Below, in pieces: positions 1 to 12,200 of a stretch of 64,000 nucleotides of DNA; position 1 is the stretch's first letter, and the number at the start of each line of letters is the position of its first letter. Location: assembly GCF_001642475.1 (NCBI RefSeq), contig NW_019173932.1, positions 992,001 to 1,056,000 on the forward strand, given 5' to 3'. The notes under the pieces are model-generated. The model did no database searches and had not been told where the DNA came from. It worked only from the letters and a program-made list of their open reading frames with translations. The DNA is from Fonsecaea monophora (Eukaryota; Ascomycota; Eurotiomycetes; Chaetothyriales; Herpotrichiellaceae). The translations under genes and the position numbers were made by a program.

Positions 1-282
1 GCCGTCGTGTTAGCCACTGGCTATCAGCGTGATGCGCATGTCGATATGCTTAGAGCTTGTCAGGATATCAATTCGAGATCGGATGGGCACTGGCAACCAG
101 GACGTAACTACGCTTTGAAGTTGAATCGTGCAGCTGTGCAGGATGGCACCGGTATTTGGCTGCAAGGATGCAATGAGGCCACGCACGGCTTGTCTGATTC
201 TCTGTTGTCAATTCTATCCACTCGAAGTGGCGAGTTGGTGGATTCCATCTTCGGAATCAACGCGAATCCCAAACATCACTGA
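1..282 (+). CDS. sidA: L-ornithine N5-monooxygenase, C-terminal part (cut by window edge)
   Basis: This is the last 93 codons of a gene that begins left of the window; the frame is open from base 1 and stops at 280-282. The product hydroxylates the delta-amino group of ornithine with NADPH and FAD, the first committed step of hydroxamate siderophore synthesis. The sequence shows the ATGY motif (residues AVVLATGYQRD) that is typical of the N-hydroxylating flavin monooxygenases. It also shows the very conserved end block GIWLQGCNEATHGLSDSLLS followed by a GELVDSIFG-like tail, which is specific to the ornithine-hydroxylase branch. The flavin- and NADPH-binding Rossmann parts lie outside the window. 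No other siderophore gene follows on the right, so any cluster would be on the left. The symbol follows Aspergillus usage. Confidence 0.9.
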   Translation, partial: AVVLATGYQRDAHVDMLRACQDINSRSDGHWQPGRNYALKLNRAAVQDGTGIWLQGCNEATHGLSDSLLSILSTRSGELVDSIFGINANPKHH

Positions 283-1161
283 GACAAGGCTGGTCTTAAA
301 GTATGTACCTTTCGCGAGAATATCGAGAACGATGCAATTCATTCCTTTTCCTTGGTGAGCGAGAAAAGGAGTCCAAGACAGGCAGCTCGGCGGCAGCAGG
401 TTGAAGACGAGTCGATGTTACGTGGTGGGTGGTTATGAACATGGGTATTTGATTAGTGGTAGACCGGCGAATATCCCTTGCACCGAGCCTGTTGCTCCCA
501 AACTATTAGCGCTTTTTTCTTCTCTTGTTGTAATAGACGTTTCCTCAGCAGAGTGCCAGTCCCGGAGGAGCCGATGCCCTTGTCTACATAGTTGTGGAGG
601 GTCCAATAGAGGCTGCCGACAGTTTTGGCGGAGGTCGAAACGCACACAAGTCATAGGTTGGGGGAGCGCCACCTCCGCAAAGAGGTTACAGGTCTGGAGG
701 CGCAGATGCCTGATGGAAGCGGCTTAGAGACGAGGTTATGTCCATGCCCGTTGGTCAGTCCTTGTGCAAGTTCCCGGGTCAGCCAACTGCCGTCCGGAGA
801 AAAGGCGCAGGAGGGTGGACTAGCTGGGCTTCGAAGCGGTCGCCTCGTAGAGACAACATCTTGTCCTCATTTTCAAACTGCTACGAGGGAAAGTGAATCG
901 GCCGTAGGGTCAAGGAGAGACGTGAGGTGTGAAGAGAGGCAAACCCGACAAACTGCTCCTAATTTTCTGGATTCGGAATCTCAGTCTTTGAACCTCGGCA
1001 TGCAATTCAGTGGCCAGTGGCTGATGATCATTGCCGGCGCCCCAGTCACGGCTCTCCAAGTCAATTTATTTGACCCTCAAACTCTGCCCACTCTGACAGC
1101 TGCCATGTTCATACTTTGAGGAAGAGAATCGGACCATCCCCTCAAAACCCCTCTGTTGCGC
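283..1161. other. Intergenic: sidA 3' region and PEX6 promoter
   Basis: This is about 0.9 kb between two genes on the same strand. Short open frames occur (up to 164 codons at 625-1119, starting on a non-ATG codon), but none resembles a known protein. I see no repeat or RNA gene. The right half should hold the PEX6 promoter. Confidence 0.6.
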
Positions 1162-1194
1162 ATGGACATTCAATCTTCCCCTGTTGTCGATTGA
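1162..1194 (+). promoter_or_regulatory. Short upstream ORF (10 codons) before PEX6
   Basis: An ATG at 1162 opens a 10-codon frame that ends in TGA at 1192-1194. The stop is only 6 nt before the PEX6 start codon and in the same frame. If it lies in the transcript, reinitiation or leaky scanning would set PEX6 output. The transcript start is not known from sequence. Confidence 0.4.
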
Positions 1195-1200
1195 GTGGAC

Positions 1201-4200
1201 ATGGACAGTCTCGAACATGAATTCGAGCATCCTAAGAAACGCCGGCGGCGTGAAGTCGAACGGAAACCGCTAAGCGTTCGACTGGCATTTGACGACACAG
1301 TCAAGACCCATGCTGCCCTGATATCCCAGGGACTTTGGTCGAAATTGACGGGCGGTACTAATGGTATGACGGACTCACTTCGAGTCCTCCCAAGCTGATA
1401 CGAAGGAACATGCTGACGAGGATCTATAGATGCACATAACTCGACGAACAACCTGTTCATTGCCCTCACTCCTTCGTCCCCTCTCCATACCGAGCTGCAA
1501 GATTCTACATGGACTATCCTCCCAGTAAAACTCCGTGAGCCACAATCTTCGACAGACGGCTTGGAACAGGCCGACATCATCAAGCTTTCCCCAAACTCCT
1601 CTGCGTGTCAATCGATCCTCAAGACTTACGCGACAATCGACCGAGATCGACATCCGGGCCATGTTCCCAAGTCAATCGAGATTCGGGCAATCGCCACGAG
1701 ACCTCTTACACTAGAAACCATCTATGTTTCCGTTGAGAAGGGCATGCTTGAGAAAATCGATGACATCCAGGCCAAGTTTGGTGGAGGTTTTCAATATGGA
1801 AGGCATGTGAAGGTCGACAGGAAGTCCTCGACGCCCAATGGTGTGTTGCAGAATGTGCCTCCAATTACCGGTCGACTAGCATCGCTTGTCCGAGATGCGC
1901 TTTCTCAATTACCTGTGGTTCATTCTGGAGATGTCTTTCCTCTACCACTGCCGGCCCATCCCATCACCCATGTTCGACCACCTCCCGCCATTGTGGTCGA
2001 ATGTGAGCCGGTGTCTCAAGGAAAGATCTCTGCAAAGACCAAGATCGTTCTGATTCAGACAGGTTCGTCACAAGAGAAGGCCCTTTCGAAATTGGCACCC
2101 GTTCAACCGATAATCGAAGAGTCGCTGGAAGATACTGCCGAGGACACCTCGAATGATCAGTTTTATTCGGCGGCCGAGGATAGACAGACAGAAACAGGAT
2201 CAGACGACGATGATGACTTCTCTGACGAAGAATCGGGTACTGACTCAGCCCATGAGGAAAGCGACGAAGATTCCGACTCGATGGACGATATGATTTCGCT
2301 TAGCGCACCTGGGCTGCCACCACAACAGGCTGGGACGTTATCGGCCATGACTGCAGCAACTCCAAGACCTGGTGGGAAAAGAGCTACAGGCACGCATACC
2401 CCCGGCTCCCTCTACTCGAGCTTCACGTCTGTGACGGCAAGGGGTGGCAGTCGCCCGGGCAAGGTGTTCCGCACCGAGGCCCTCCTTCGCAAAGTTCCAA
2501 TAGAGCTGATGCACCCTCAGCCCAGTCTCGAGGATGATGAGGAGTCATTTGTCTTTATTGACACCAGCACGCTTGCCAAAATTGGGTGTTTTTCTGGCGA
2601 TTGGGTTCGAATAGAGGTCGCCAGAAATGTGAGCGCTCAAGGGTTCCCGCACTCGGCCCTTCGAAGTCTCGGTGGATTTGTAGAAGAAGAGTCTGACTGG
2701 CGAACGGTCAAGGTGTTTGGTCTTTCGGGGCTGGCAAATTTGCAGCCACGTTACGCTGTTGACAAGACCGGTGATCGGAGGTCGAGCTTTTCGCAGAGGG
2801 ACCTCCTGTTGCCGTTCTCACCAGTGGTCTATCTTTCTCCCGTCCTTTTGGCCAATCTCGCGAATGCACAGTACGTCAAGCTCGGAGCTTTGCCCACACC
2901 TCCCCGGCACGATCTCAAATCAATCCATCCACCACGGTCCAGTACGTTCAAATCCCCGCCAATTGCGAAGGAGGTTGTCCTGTCGAAGATCGCCGACCCG
3001 ACGACGACGAATCCCGCTTTCCAGCCCACTTTATTCTCATCCCTGCAATATCACCTCCAAAGCAAAAAGCGCGTTCTAAAGAAAGGTGATCTCATTGCGG
3101 TGCCGGTAGACCAGGAGTTGGCGAAGGCTCTCACGTCTCAAGCAGGTTCAGATGAGACGCCGAGTGAAGAGGAGACCATCAAACGACTCAACACTCCCGA
3201 GACCGTGGGCAACTCGCGATTTGCCATTGCATGGTTCTCTGTGCAACAAATTCACACTGAACAGGCGGCCACTCAAACCGAAGAGGAGCAAGGCATATGG
3301 GGCGGAGCTGTGACCCTTGACAGTCTACAAACAAGGGCTTCCCAAAGTGGCACAACCATCCAATCAGTCTCACACCTCACAGAGATCTGGACCCGTTACT
3401 GGATTGGCATCAGTAAACTGCCACAGCAGAACGTACACCGAGTCGACCACGTTCCTACGGCAACAGATATACCGTCCCTGGACAAACTTCCATTAGAGAC
3501 ACGTTTGTCTGGGTTGATCTCCGCCGCGGTCAGCAACCGTGCTATCAGTCTGGGGCTTCCACCCCTTGTCATATTGTTATACTCTACCCAACGACAAATC
3601 GGCAAATCGTACATTGCGGAATCTGCGTGCTCAGCTATCGGCGTACACGTCTTTCCCATTTCCGCTCACGATCTGTTGTCTGAGAATGCCTCTACCACAG
3701 GAGGTGGTGATACCAAGACCGAAGCATTGCTACGCACCAGAGCTGAACGGGCACTCACAGGGGGTGCTCAACAGACAGCCTTGCTCATCCAGCACATTGA
3801 TGCTCTGACTGCGGATAGAATGGTGCCTGTATTACAGGAGATCATTTCAGAGTCTCGTGTGCTAATCGCGACCACCTCCAAAATCGATGACATTCCTGCC
3901 GGAATCCGCAGTCTATTCTCTCATGAACTGGAGGTAACAGCGCCAGATGAAAAAGCCAGAGAACTCATCCTTCGCAACGCGTGCGTTTCTCTCTCAACAC
4001 CGCTGTCGCCCACTGTCAATTTGAAATCAATTGCTCTTCAGACCGCGGCGTTGGTGGCTGGTGACCTGCTCGACGTCGTGAATCGAGCTTTGCTTGCACG
4101 GTCGACTCGTCTGTTGTCACTGGCAGAGTCCCAAAGCTGTGATATTTCCGACATTTCCATCTCTGGAGGCCAAACAGCCACGCATCTACTCCCTAGTGAC

Positions 4201-5700
4201 TTCACTCGCGCCATTGCCGCTGCACGATCGAGTTTTTCGGATGCCATCGGAGCTCCCAAGATCCCAACCGTCACGTGGCAAGATGTTGGAGGGCTCTCGT
4301 CGCAGAAGGACGCCATTATGGAAACAATTTCATTGCCTCTCACCCATCCCGAACTATTCGCCAATGGCATCCGAAAGCGGTCAGGTATCTTGTTTTACGG
4401 ACCTCCAGGAACCGGGAAGACTTTGCTGGCAAAGGCAATTGCTACCGAGTTCAGTCTCAACTTCTTCAGCGTCAAAGGCCCTGAGTTGCTGAATATGTAT
4501 ATTGGTGAATCGGAAGCTAATGTCCGCCGGGTTTTCCAACGTGCTAGGGATGCTCGTCCGTGTGTGGTCTTTTTCGATGAGCTGGATTCGGTGGCACCAA
4601 AACGTGGAAACCAAGGTGACAGCGGTGGTGTTATGGATCGGATTGTATCCCAGCTCCTTGCCGAGCTCGATGGAATGTCAAGTGGCGGCGGAGGGGATGA
4701 AGACGGGGACTCTAAATCAACATCAAACGGCGGCGGTGTCTTTGTTATCGGCGCAACGAACAGACCAGACCTTCTCGACCCAGCACTTCTCCGACCGGGC
4801 CGGTTCGACAAGATGCTATATCTCGGTGTGGCCGACTCGCACGACCAGCAGGTTACGATATTGAAAGCGCTAACAAGAAACTTTACCCTGGCTTCAGATG
4901 TCGACCTCTTGAGCGTCGCACGCCGGTTGCCTTTCACCTATACCGGTGCCGACCTCTACGCATTGTGCAGTGATGCCATGCTCAAGGCGATTACGCGGAA
5001 GACGCGATCCGTGGACGAGAAGGTGCAACAGATCAGTAAGGCCCGTGGTGAAGACATCAGCACCGGGTACTTCTTCGATCATTTGGCCACTGAGGAGGAC
5101 GTACAGGTCGTTGTAGGCGAAGAAGATTTCATGGCGGCTCAGAACGAGTTGGTGGGTAGTGTGAGCAAGAAAGAACTGGAACATTTTGAGAGGATCCGCA
5201 AGCTGTTCGAGGAACAAGACATCACTGTGACACCGTCCACCAACGGCGAGAAGGGCCGTGATCCTTCGACTTTGCCTCTACGTCCCCCAGCAGCGCCACA
5301 GCCGACTCCTCAAGCAAGACCGGAGCCTCTTGCACAGGACCAAACTCGGGCCCCTCCGCTGCAGCTCAAGGACAAGGGCAAGGGCAAACAGAAGGAGGTC
5401 AACACGTTGAACTCGAATCACACGCCACCGCTGATTTCTCCGACCCATCTCTCACAATCTAACAAGACTGTACCACGGATTGGCAATCCCGACTCTGGCA
5501 ACTCGTCCGACGCAGACAATTCTGACTTTGGGTTCAGCATGAGACCGACCCATATGAACGGAAGTGCGACGATGAATGGGACAGGAACATCTGTCGAAAA
5601 CAAGGGCAAAGGAAAAATGAGGGAGTTGGCTCCGGAAGCATTGACCGATGGATTTGTGGATGGTGTTGAGGGGGACGACGAAGGGCTATACGATGATTGA
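1201..5700 (+). CDS. PEX6: Peroxisomal AAA+ ATPase Pex6
   Basis: Two exons, 1201-1363 and 1430-5700, encode about 1,477 residues; the 66-nt intron has a GTATGA donor, a GCTGAC branch site and a TAG acceptor. With Pex1 this ATPase pulls ubiquitinated Pex5 off the peroxisome membrane so that matrix protein import can continue. The second AAA domain is complete, with Walker A GPPGTGKT near residue 1045, Walker B FFDELDS near 1100 and the GATNRPDLLDPALLRPGRFD region behind it. The first AAA domain is degenerate: TQRQIGKS near residue 773 lacks the first Walker A glycine, and the Walker B acidic pair is missing, which is normal for Pex6. Oddities are a very acidic stretch (about 305-340), a Gly/Ser/Asp insert between D2 Walker B and the second region of homology, and a long Pro/Lys/Gly-rich tail ending in EGLYDD. 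The start is the first ATG after an in-frame TGA. Confidence 0.96.
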
Positions 5701-6533
5701 ACATGAGCGTGACCGTGCAATGGGTTTGCATTCGTTGTCCTTATACACTGCATCCTGTGAGGCAGCTCGACGCCCAGAATGCTGGTAGCGGACGCCCCTG
5801 AGGGAGGGAATATACTGGGACAACTGCCAGATGAACAGGCACTGAACGATTTATATACTATTGGGCATGAAAAGCTACATGTCTGGATCTTGATCTAGAT
5901 ATACTTTTATTTGTGTCGTTTCTACAACCAACTGTCTTTTTTTCGATTTTTCCTCATTCCATGTCCTTAGATGTAGATGGGTTCATTAGGAGGTATGTGC
6001 ATATACTCTGCGCCTCATGGGATGTAATTGAGGGATGACAATACACCTACCTACCTGTTGTCCGTCCGTCTGCTATTGCTGTACTGTATCACTACGAGTA
6101 GAACATCGACGCCGCTCTGCTTTTATCCCATCTCGAGTACTGTCTGTGTTTGTTGGTCTTTTCTGTTCTCTTCCAACACCACACCACTACCCTTCGTCTT
6201 TCCCTTTCGACCATTCATAGTTCTATGGAGAAGGTTCTTGATTCTTTCCTCTTTTGTGACTTTCTCTTTTCTTTTCCAAGCACTGTCGCTCACAATGCAT
6301 CAGCGATCCTCTCCTTGTTCTCCTTCCATCTTCCACATCTACGCCTACCATGGACAAGAGACGAATAAGATACCGGGTTCTTGCCCCTCTCTTTCTTTTG
6401 TCCCTTGCTCTTTTCCTCCCCATTTCCCCCCTTTCGCTGGTTCTTCGTCGTTAGTGGGCGTTGGCGATTGATGCTCTCCGGGTTGGTTGATCTCTACGTC
6501 GAATGAGACGTATACTCGATGTATGTGCATGTT

Positions 6534-6606
6534 TACCTACCTAACTACCTACCTACCTGCCTGCCTACCTACCTGCCTGCCTACCTACCTGCCTGCCTAC
6601 CTACCC
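6534..6606. repeat. CCTA/CCTG tetranucleotide microsatellite
   Basis: This is a run of about 18 tetranucleotide units alternating ACCT and GCCT (acctacctgcctgcct pattern). It sits in the convergent intergenic region and no coding frame uses it. Confidence 0.85.
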
Positions 6607-7180
6607 AGGTCTATACCTCGAAGACATTGTAAAACCCTCCCGTAGAGAACCCCCATGGAGCCTGACCCGAACCCGACCCAGACAGAAGACCGCCACGAAA
6701 GCAAGCCAGCTATCCTGGATACACTACCCAAGTTCCGCTTACATATGAGTAACTACCTGGTAGGGGACTTGGATGAAATTGCTTTCTCCCCTCCCTTTCT
6801 CTCGCTAGTACGAGTATGTACAGACATACATCCCCAGTAAAGCACCGACTAACTCACCTTTCGCGCAGCGTCTGTATATATGTGTGTATGTAGTCGAAGA
6901 TCAAATTCATCGAAGAGGTGCACAATTGACCCAACCATCAAACATGAGTCCAAGTCATGACTCTTCCCCCTTCGTTAACCCTCTCCCTCCACCACCTTCC
7001 TCTTTCCCTCTCTTCTTTCTTCTTTCATCTTTCATCTCTCACCTTTTGAGCTTCTCGTTCTCGTCTCCCACCCGTCCCCACTTTTTTCTTCTTGTTTTTC
7101 CTCTTCTTGACTACTAGATACCAACTACCAGGTACACTAAGTAAGTAAATTAATCAAACGAGGTCCCCTCCTTCTTCCTC

Positions 7181-7720
7181 CTAAAAGACCCCGGTCCCAG
7201 GCGTAGCGCGCACCGTTTCTTCTAGAAAAGTCACGCCGCATGTCTGACATGCAAGTTTCAGGGAGAAAAGTGGACCGGCACCATCAAAGGCCCAGAGAGT
7301 GCGCAATCCTCGGTTGCTGAAACAGGCGTCGCTACGGAGGATTTGTTTAAATTGGGCAAAGAGATCTAGGGCCCTCCCCTCGACTACCCCTGGTCGAGGA
7401 CCGAAATGCTGGTAGAAGAATACCTCGTAGGTACTGAGCTTCGAAGACGGGTAGGGGACTCGCAGCAAAGAGATTTGCTCCTTGTCCTCATCGAAACGAT
7501 CACTTCGTCTGCATAGCCACCCTCTCCATCCAAAGACGATACAAATGTCCTGTATGTGAATTCGAGGTCTCGTTGACGGCAGACTCCAAGAACCCCAGTC
7601 AGGATATAACATATAAAAGTCAACGGGACAACGACCCCCAACATGCCCTCTATGGTGCTCCACAAATGAGAAATTGACAAACTCCCACAGTCGTGATCCT
7701 TTCGTGGTCTTGCTCAACAT
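7181..7720 (-). CDS. Unrecognised 179-codon open frame (weak candidate)
   Basis: It starts with ATG at 7720 and runs without introns to a stop at 7181-7183. I recognise no domain, signal peptide or repeat, and no homologous family comes to mind. A competing frame in the same place (7384-7680) encodes a hydrophobic stretch that could be a membrane segment. Open frames of this length occur by chance in about 50% GC DNA of this size. The only support is the unusually large gap between the flanking convergent genes, so I give low confidence. Confidence 0.18.
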   Translation of the reverse strand: MLSKTTKGSRLWEFVNFSFVEHHRGHVGGRCPVDFYMLYPDWGSWSLPSTRPRIHIQDICIVFGWRGWLCRRSDRFDEDKEQISLLRVPYPSSKLSTYEVFFYQHFGPRPGVVEGRALDLFAQFKQILRSDACFSNRGLRTLWAFDGAGPLFSLKLACQTCGVTFLEETVRATPGTGVF

Positions 7721-8186
7721 GCCCTGCCTGGTGCGCCAGGTGTATCAAAACGTTGTTATTATCAATTATGTTTCTTGATGCCTGCACGGCGCGTCCATCA
7801 TTGAGTATTCGTCCTGCTCTTGCTCCCTGCCTTTTCTCGCGTATCAAATATACTCAGTCTGGCCAGCAGATCTTTGTTGCGCTCCCCGATTATATAAATA
7901 CATAAGAATGAATAGAAAAGAATTTTGGCAACCAGGCGTCCGGATGAGGAAAACAGGTCGGATTCGAAATCGCACACACAGAGAATTAAGCCACTCCTGT
8001 CCGTTCGTACTGCGCATGGGTATCATGTACACATGTATCTGCCGCTTTCTATAGTCGTAGCTCATGGTGTGAAAATGTCTGGGTGTTCGTCGTACGTAGG
8101 GTTCGAAGATGGATATGGGAAAAAGTAGGAAGACATGGGCGTGTATCAATGGCTATGTGCCGGTATAGCTTCATCGTATGCGACAA

Positions 8187-9244
8187 TTAGGCAGACTGAG
8201 GGCCCGAGGGTTGATTGTCCTGCTGCGTACCTGTTTGTGACTCAAGATGTGGGCTCGATATCTGCTGTACATCTCGAGCAACGGAGGTAGCTGGTTGAGC
8301 ACGTTCTGGTCTCGCAAGAAGTCGATCAGAAGGGCTCTGGGCCGCGTCTGTACTCCTTCCGTCACCCGAATCGTCTCCAGGAGACCTAGAAAGAGCCGGA
8401 CGCGTTGATTCTCCCTCGTCACGCTGGCGTTTTGACCGTCTTTTTCCGCTCGACGTTTCTTCCCTAGGTGTAAGCTGCTGCAAGCGCGGAGTCTGCATAA
8501 AGGGTGATGTTGTGGCAACAGCTTCGGAAAGCGAGCTGGGCGTTTCAGACGGTCTCGATTTCTTTGCTGGCCTCCTCTTCGGCTCGTAAGTCTGCCCAGC
8601 CTCTGCAAGCTTGCGATCGCGTTCTTCCACTTCTTCTTTCGTCGGACGACCTCGTTTCCTGCGCTTTTCCCCGGGCGGCTCAGGTTGAATGAAGGTGCGC
8701 AAGATCCGGAACGGTTCCCCATTTGTTGTCGGAGGAATAGGCGAGTCTGTCGAACGAGGAGGACGAGGCTGAATGGGTCGTTGTGTTGACGGGGCCAAAT
8801 CTGGTTCCGACACTGCCCTCATCTCCGGAGGATGCGGCGCAAGTTGTTGCTGAGGGAAGCCTGGCACTCCCGTCGTTGGGAAGGGGCGGTATTGACTACG
8901 CAAGAAATTGTACATTTGGTGGCATGCGTTAGGAGTGCGGCCTACAACAGGGTCAGCGCATGACTATGAATTTCGCGACCAGGCAGGAGGGACAGTGAAT
9001 GCCAGTTTGAAAGGGGTTTCCCGGCGACCATCTTGTCGAGTTCGCGGCAGGCAGCATTTCTCTTCCTTCTTGAGGTCTACATACCTGCTGGCAGTGCAAC
9101 ATCGTCCCATCTGGGTTGTATATTGCCATTTTCGATGGCGCGCACCAAAAATGACGGTACATCCTGCCCAGCACTCTGAATAATGTTGGTCAACAAGACG
9201 ATTTGCTCCGAAATTGTCCATGGTTGGTTGAACAAATTGGACAT
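8187..9244 (-). CDS. Myb-like / AT-hook nuclear protein
   Basis: Two exons (9085-9244 and 8187-8941) joined over a 143-nt intron with a GTATGT donor and a TAG acceptor encode 304 residues. The N-terminal 70 residues look like the short fungal Myb/SANT-like domain: PWTISEQIVLL, a helix, then PRWDDVALPAGRTPNACHQM, in which the last helix is split by the intron. Around residues 145-160 is a classic AT-hook, KRGRP inside a basic stretch, followed by an acidic helix (KEEVEERD) and two more basic patches (KRRPAKKSR, KRRSKRQRD). The rest is Pro/Ser-rich and probably disordered. I infer a nuclear DNA-binding role; the target is unknown. The start is the first ATG in frame (9244). An additional upstream exon cannot be excluded. 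Confidence 0.75.
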
Positions 9245-12200
9245 TGGGAAGGGTGAGGGCGGAGCGCAAGCTGAGTTTTGCAAGGAACGGGATGCATGTG
9301 ACTGTCATCAAGCGGCGCAATAGTGACCGGCATATAGGGAGGATTGGTTCCGCAGCGCGCGCTGTTCATCCAAATCCCGAGTGTTAGAGCAGAATTGCGC
9401 TGGACCCCGACTGAGGGTGTACAGAGAGCGGAAAGGACAAAGTCAGTGGGTGACTTTGGCCCGGAGGTTGTAAGAGACCTTTTAAGAGTTGTAGATTGGT
9501 CACCCATTCAAGCAATAAGGCAGAACAAAAATTCCAGGACGCTGGGACAGAAGGCCTTGGTGGTCTGGTGGTCCCTCTGCCTCGAGGCCAGTGAGCCAGG
9601 CGCAGAAGGGGCATCATTCCAAGTTAGCCATTATTTTGGGAAGAGCAACTTGGGCTTTGAGTAGTCTAGCGATTGTCAGTGGCAGATGATCAGGAGCCGC
9701 GGGTCGACCAATGTTGGCCGCAGCTGCAAGACATGCAACGGCGCGTTGTGAGTGGCCGGGAGGTGGCCATCTGCGCGTGAGAGCAAGGGAATTAGAGTAC
9801 GGAGTAGCATGTCTGAGGGAAGGTTCCCGTACGGCGTAAGGGAGGTTCGGTGGTAATTCAGTTTTCGACAGATGCTAGATGCTAGATGCTGGATGCTGGT
9901 CAGCCCGGGTTGGTCAAGTGGTGCTGTTGCTGGCTGGCGCCATGAGTCGCGGAGCCCGCCTTGCCTTTGTTCGCTCAGACTGCGCCTGATGAGGTCTGGG
10001 TCCTTGCCCATTCTTCTGCTAAAGCTGCAAACTCTCGACAAGCTATGCAGCAGGCTAGGCTCCGTCGAGCGGCCCAGGTGGATGCAGGCGTAAAAGGGTA
10101 GGGACGAGATGCAGGTAACAATCAGTAGGGGTGGGAACAAGTGGGAGAATCCTGTCTCTCGTGCAGCAATCCAGTGCTGTTCAGGTTAGCCCAGCCATGT
10201 CTTGGGTGTGTTTGGGTTGCTGCTTGACAAGATTAAATGCCCCCCATCAGTTCTCAACTGGGAGTTCGCAGTCTTCGGCAAGCTGCAGCGCAGTCTCCGC
10301 GCCCCTGCAGCATGCCGAAAATTGATGTCCTTTTTTCCCGCCCGACAATCTCAAGGGTTGCAGGAGGTATTGGCAGAAGCAAAATGGCGCGCATCCCTCG
10401 ATACTTGCTCCTGAGGAAGCCATGGCGTGGTTCGATCAGCGGGCTTTGGGACTTTTTGATAGACGAGAGTGGATGCGTCTTCCGGGCAGTCCGCAAATCA
10501 GCGAACTTGCCGTCGTGGGCGCCCGAGGTCGAATAGGGAGGCCCAAAGCGGTGTTGGGGGCTCAACGAACCACCGAATCAGGTGCCATATGACGCCTAAG
10601 CTTCGAAAGTCCCGGGGGTGACGCTTCGCCATCCTCACCCATCCGACCAACCATCCTCAGCATCTTAAATCTCAATCACAACTGCCTCGTGGCCGGGCGT
10701 CCAACAATGGCACGGCGAATAAATGGATCCTTTGCGACATCGCAGCCTTGCCTATCGCGACTGGCTCCGAATCAACCCAACTCACCCATGGGGCGGAACA
10801 AAGTTGATGTCGAAGGAAGGCAATCCTGGCCTGAAATTGCGAAGCGAACGTTTGAAAAGAGAAGGACTTCTCCGAAACACACCCATGGCTCAACTCCATG
10901 GGCGCCGGAGTCACGATGACCTTTCCGTCCTCGCTATATCACTTCTCCGCTGACTTCCACCTGCGCCCAAATCCTCCGCGCGACGGGTTACTCTTATATA
11001 GGCGGCGCCGCTGTCTTTCTGACCGCTACTTGTTGCGAGTATCGGATCGGATCTGCCAAAACACGCCAACGCAACAATGACGGAAGTTGGGCAGATGTGC
11101 AGAGCCACGTTGCGCCGTACGAGAGCTCTCCTTCTCTGACCTCGGGAAGCTAAACAAATATTCGCCTCACTTTTAGTGAGCAGTTACATGCACTCATCAT
11201 TGCGCTAATCTCGTCATCTTAGCTCTCGCTGCATCAATTCTTCGTCAGGTGCTGTCCATTGTCCCGCTCACGGCATGTATCCGGCTCTTCAACTCGATGA
11301 AGAATGGCCCTACCGAGCAGCAGATCGCGGGTAATTAGTCGTCGCTTCGCCTGCCTTCCAGTCTTACCTTTACACGTGGCAGTGATGCTACCTCTGGACC
11401 TGGCTCGATCTAAGAGAAAGAGGAAATTCATCGCCCATTTCGAGGCACCTACAGCTAAAGGCAAGTTCTGCCCCATCTGAATCTATCGTCCTATGTCGCC
11501 GATACAATCAATGTTTTGTGGGTCTCCTTAGCCGTCAAAGGGAATGAAGGCCTCAGGCTCTGGGTCCAAAGACTTGCAAGAGACCTCAATGGCTCCTCAT
11601 CGACAAGGGAGGATCGTCGGCTTTACTTTTCGGCGCGCCGCCGCCTAGAGGATCCCTTCCAAGGATTTGCTCGTGGGTATTTGGTGGGACGCAGCTTGAC
11701 TCTGTGAGATCACTGATTTGGGCCATGCATGATTGCGCGCAGCGCACCCGGGAGTCCAGACAAGAAGGTCGTCGCACGTGGCTGATGGCGCATGTCGAGT
11801 GACTGGTTTCATCTGTCCTCTTCGTCATGTTATTGGCTGCTCAGAGACGACACTGCCATATCTATTCGAAGATGGATTGTCTCCTGTCCCTGGACACACT
11901 CCCACAGAAAGCCTTTACTGACTGTCGGGCCGACAGTGACCGCCCTCCCTTGAAGACGACTATTTCTTGCACATCGGTATTGGCAGGATCCCATCGCCCT
12001 TTGTCCGGTTGAGTTCGTTTGTCGAAGCTGTTGCCTCCTCCTTCATGGCCACCTCGGTTGCATTACACAATCCCATTCCTTATTTTGAGACTTGCCTCAT
12101 TGTTTTGAGATTGGCCTCCGAGCTCGCAGGTCTCTTGACTGAGTGTGTCGAGATCGCTATCTCGGCCCCTTCGCATCGAAGAACTGATGCACCTAGTAAT

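Larger units (their letters stand above)
5701..8186. other. Large convergent intergenic region
   Basis: About 2.5 kb lies between the 3' ends of PEX6 (+) and the AT-hook gene (-), which is long for two convergent genes here. It is rich in CT tracts (6035-6460, 6960-7110) and holds the CCTA/CCTG microsatellite listed separately. One ATG-started minus-strand frame of 179 codons (7181-7720) is present; I do not recognise it and list it as a weak candidate. Otherwise I see nothing. Confidence 0.5.

Noticed and set aside
10995..11005. TATATAGG sequence as a core promoter
   Set aside because: No recognisable gene begins within range downstream, so it cannot be supported as a promoter.
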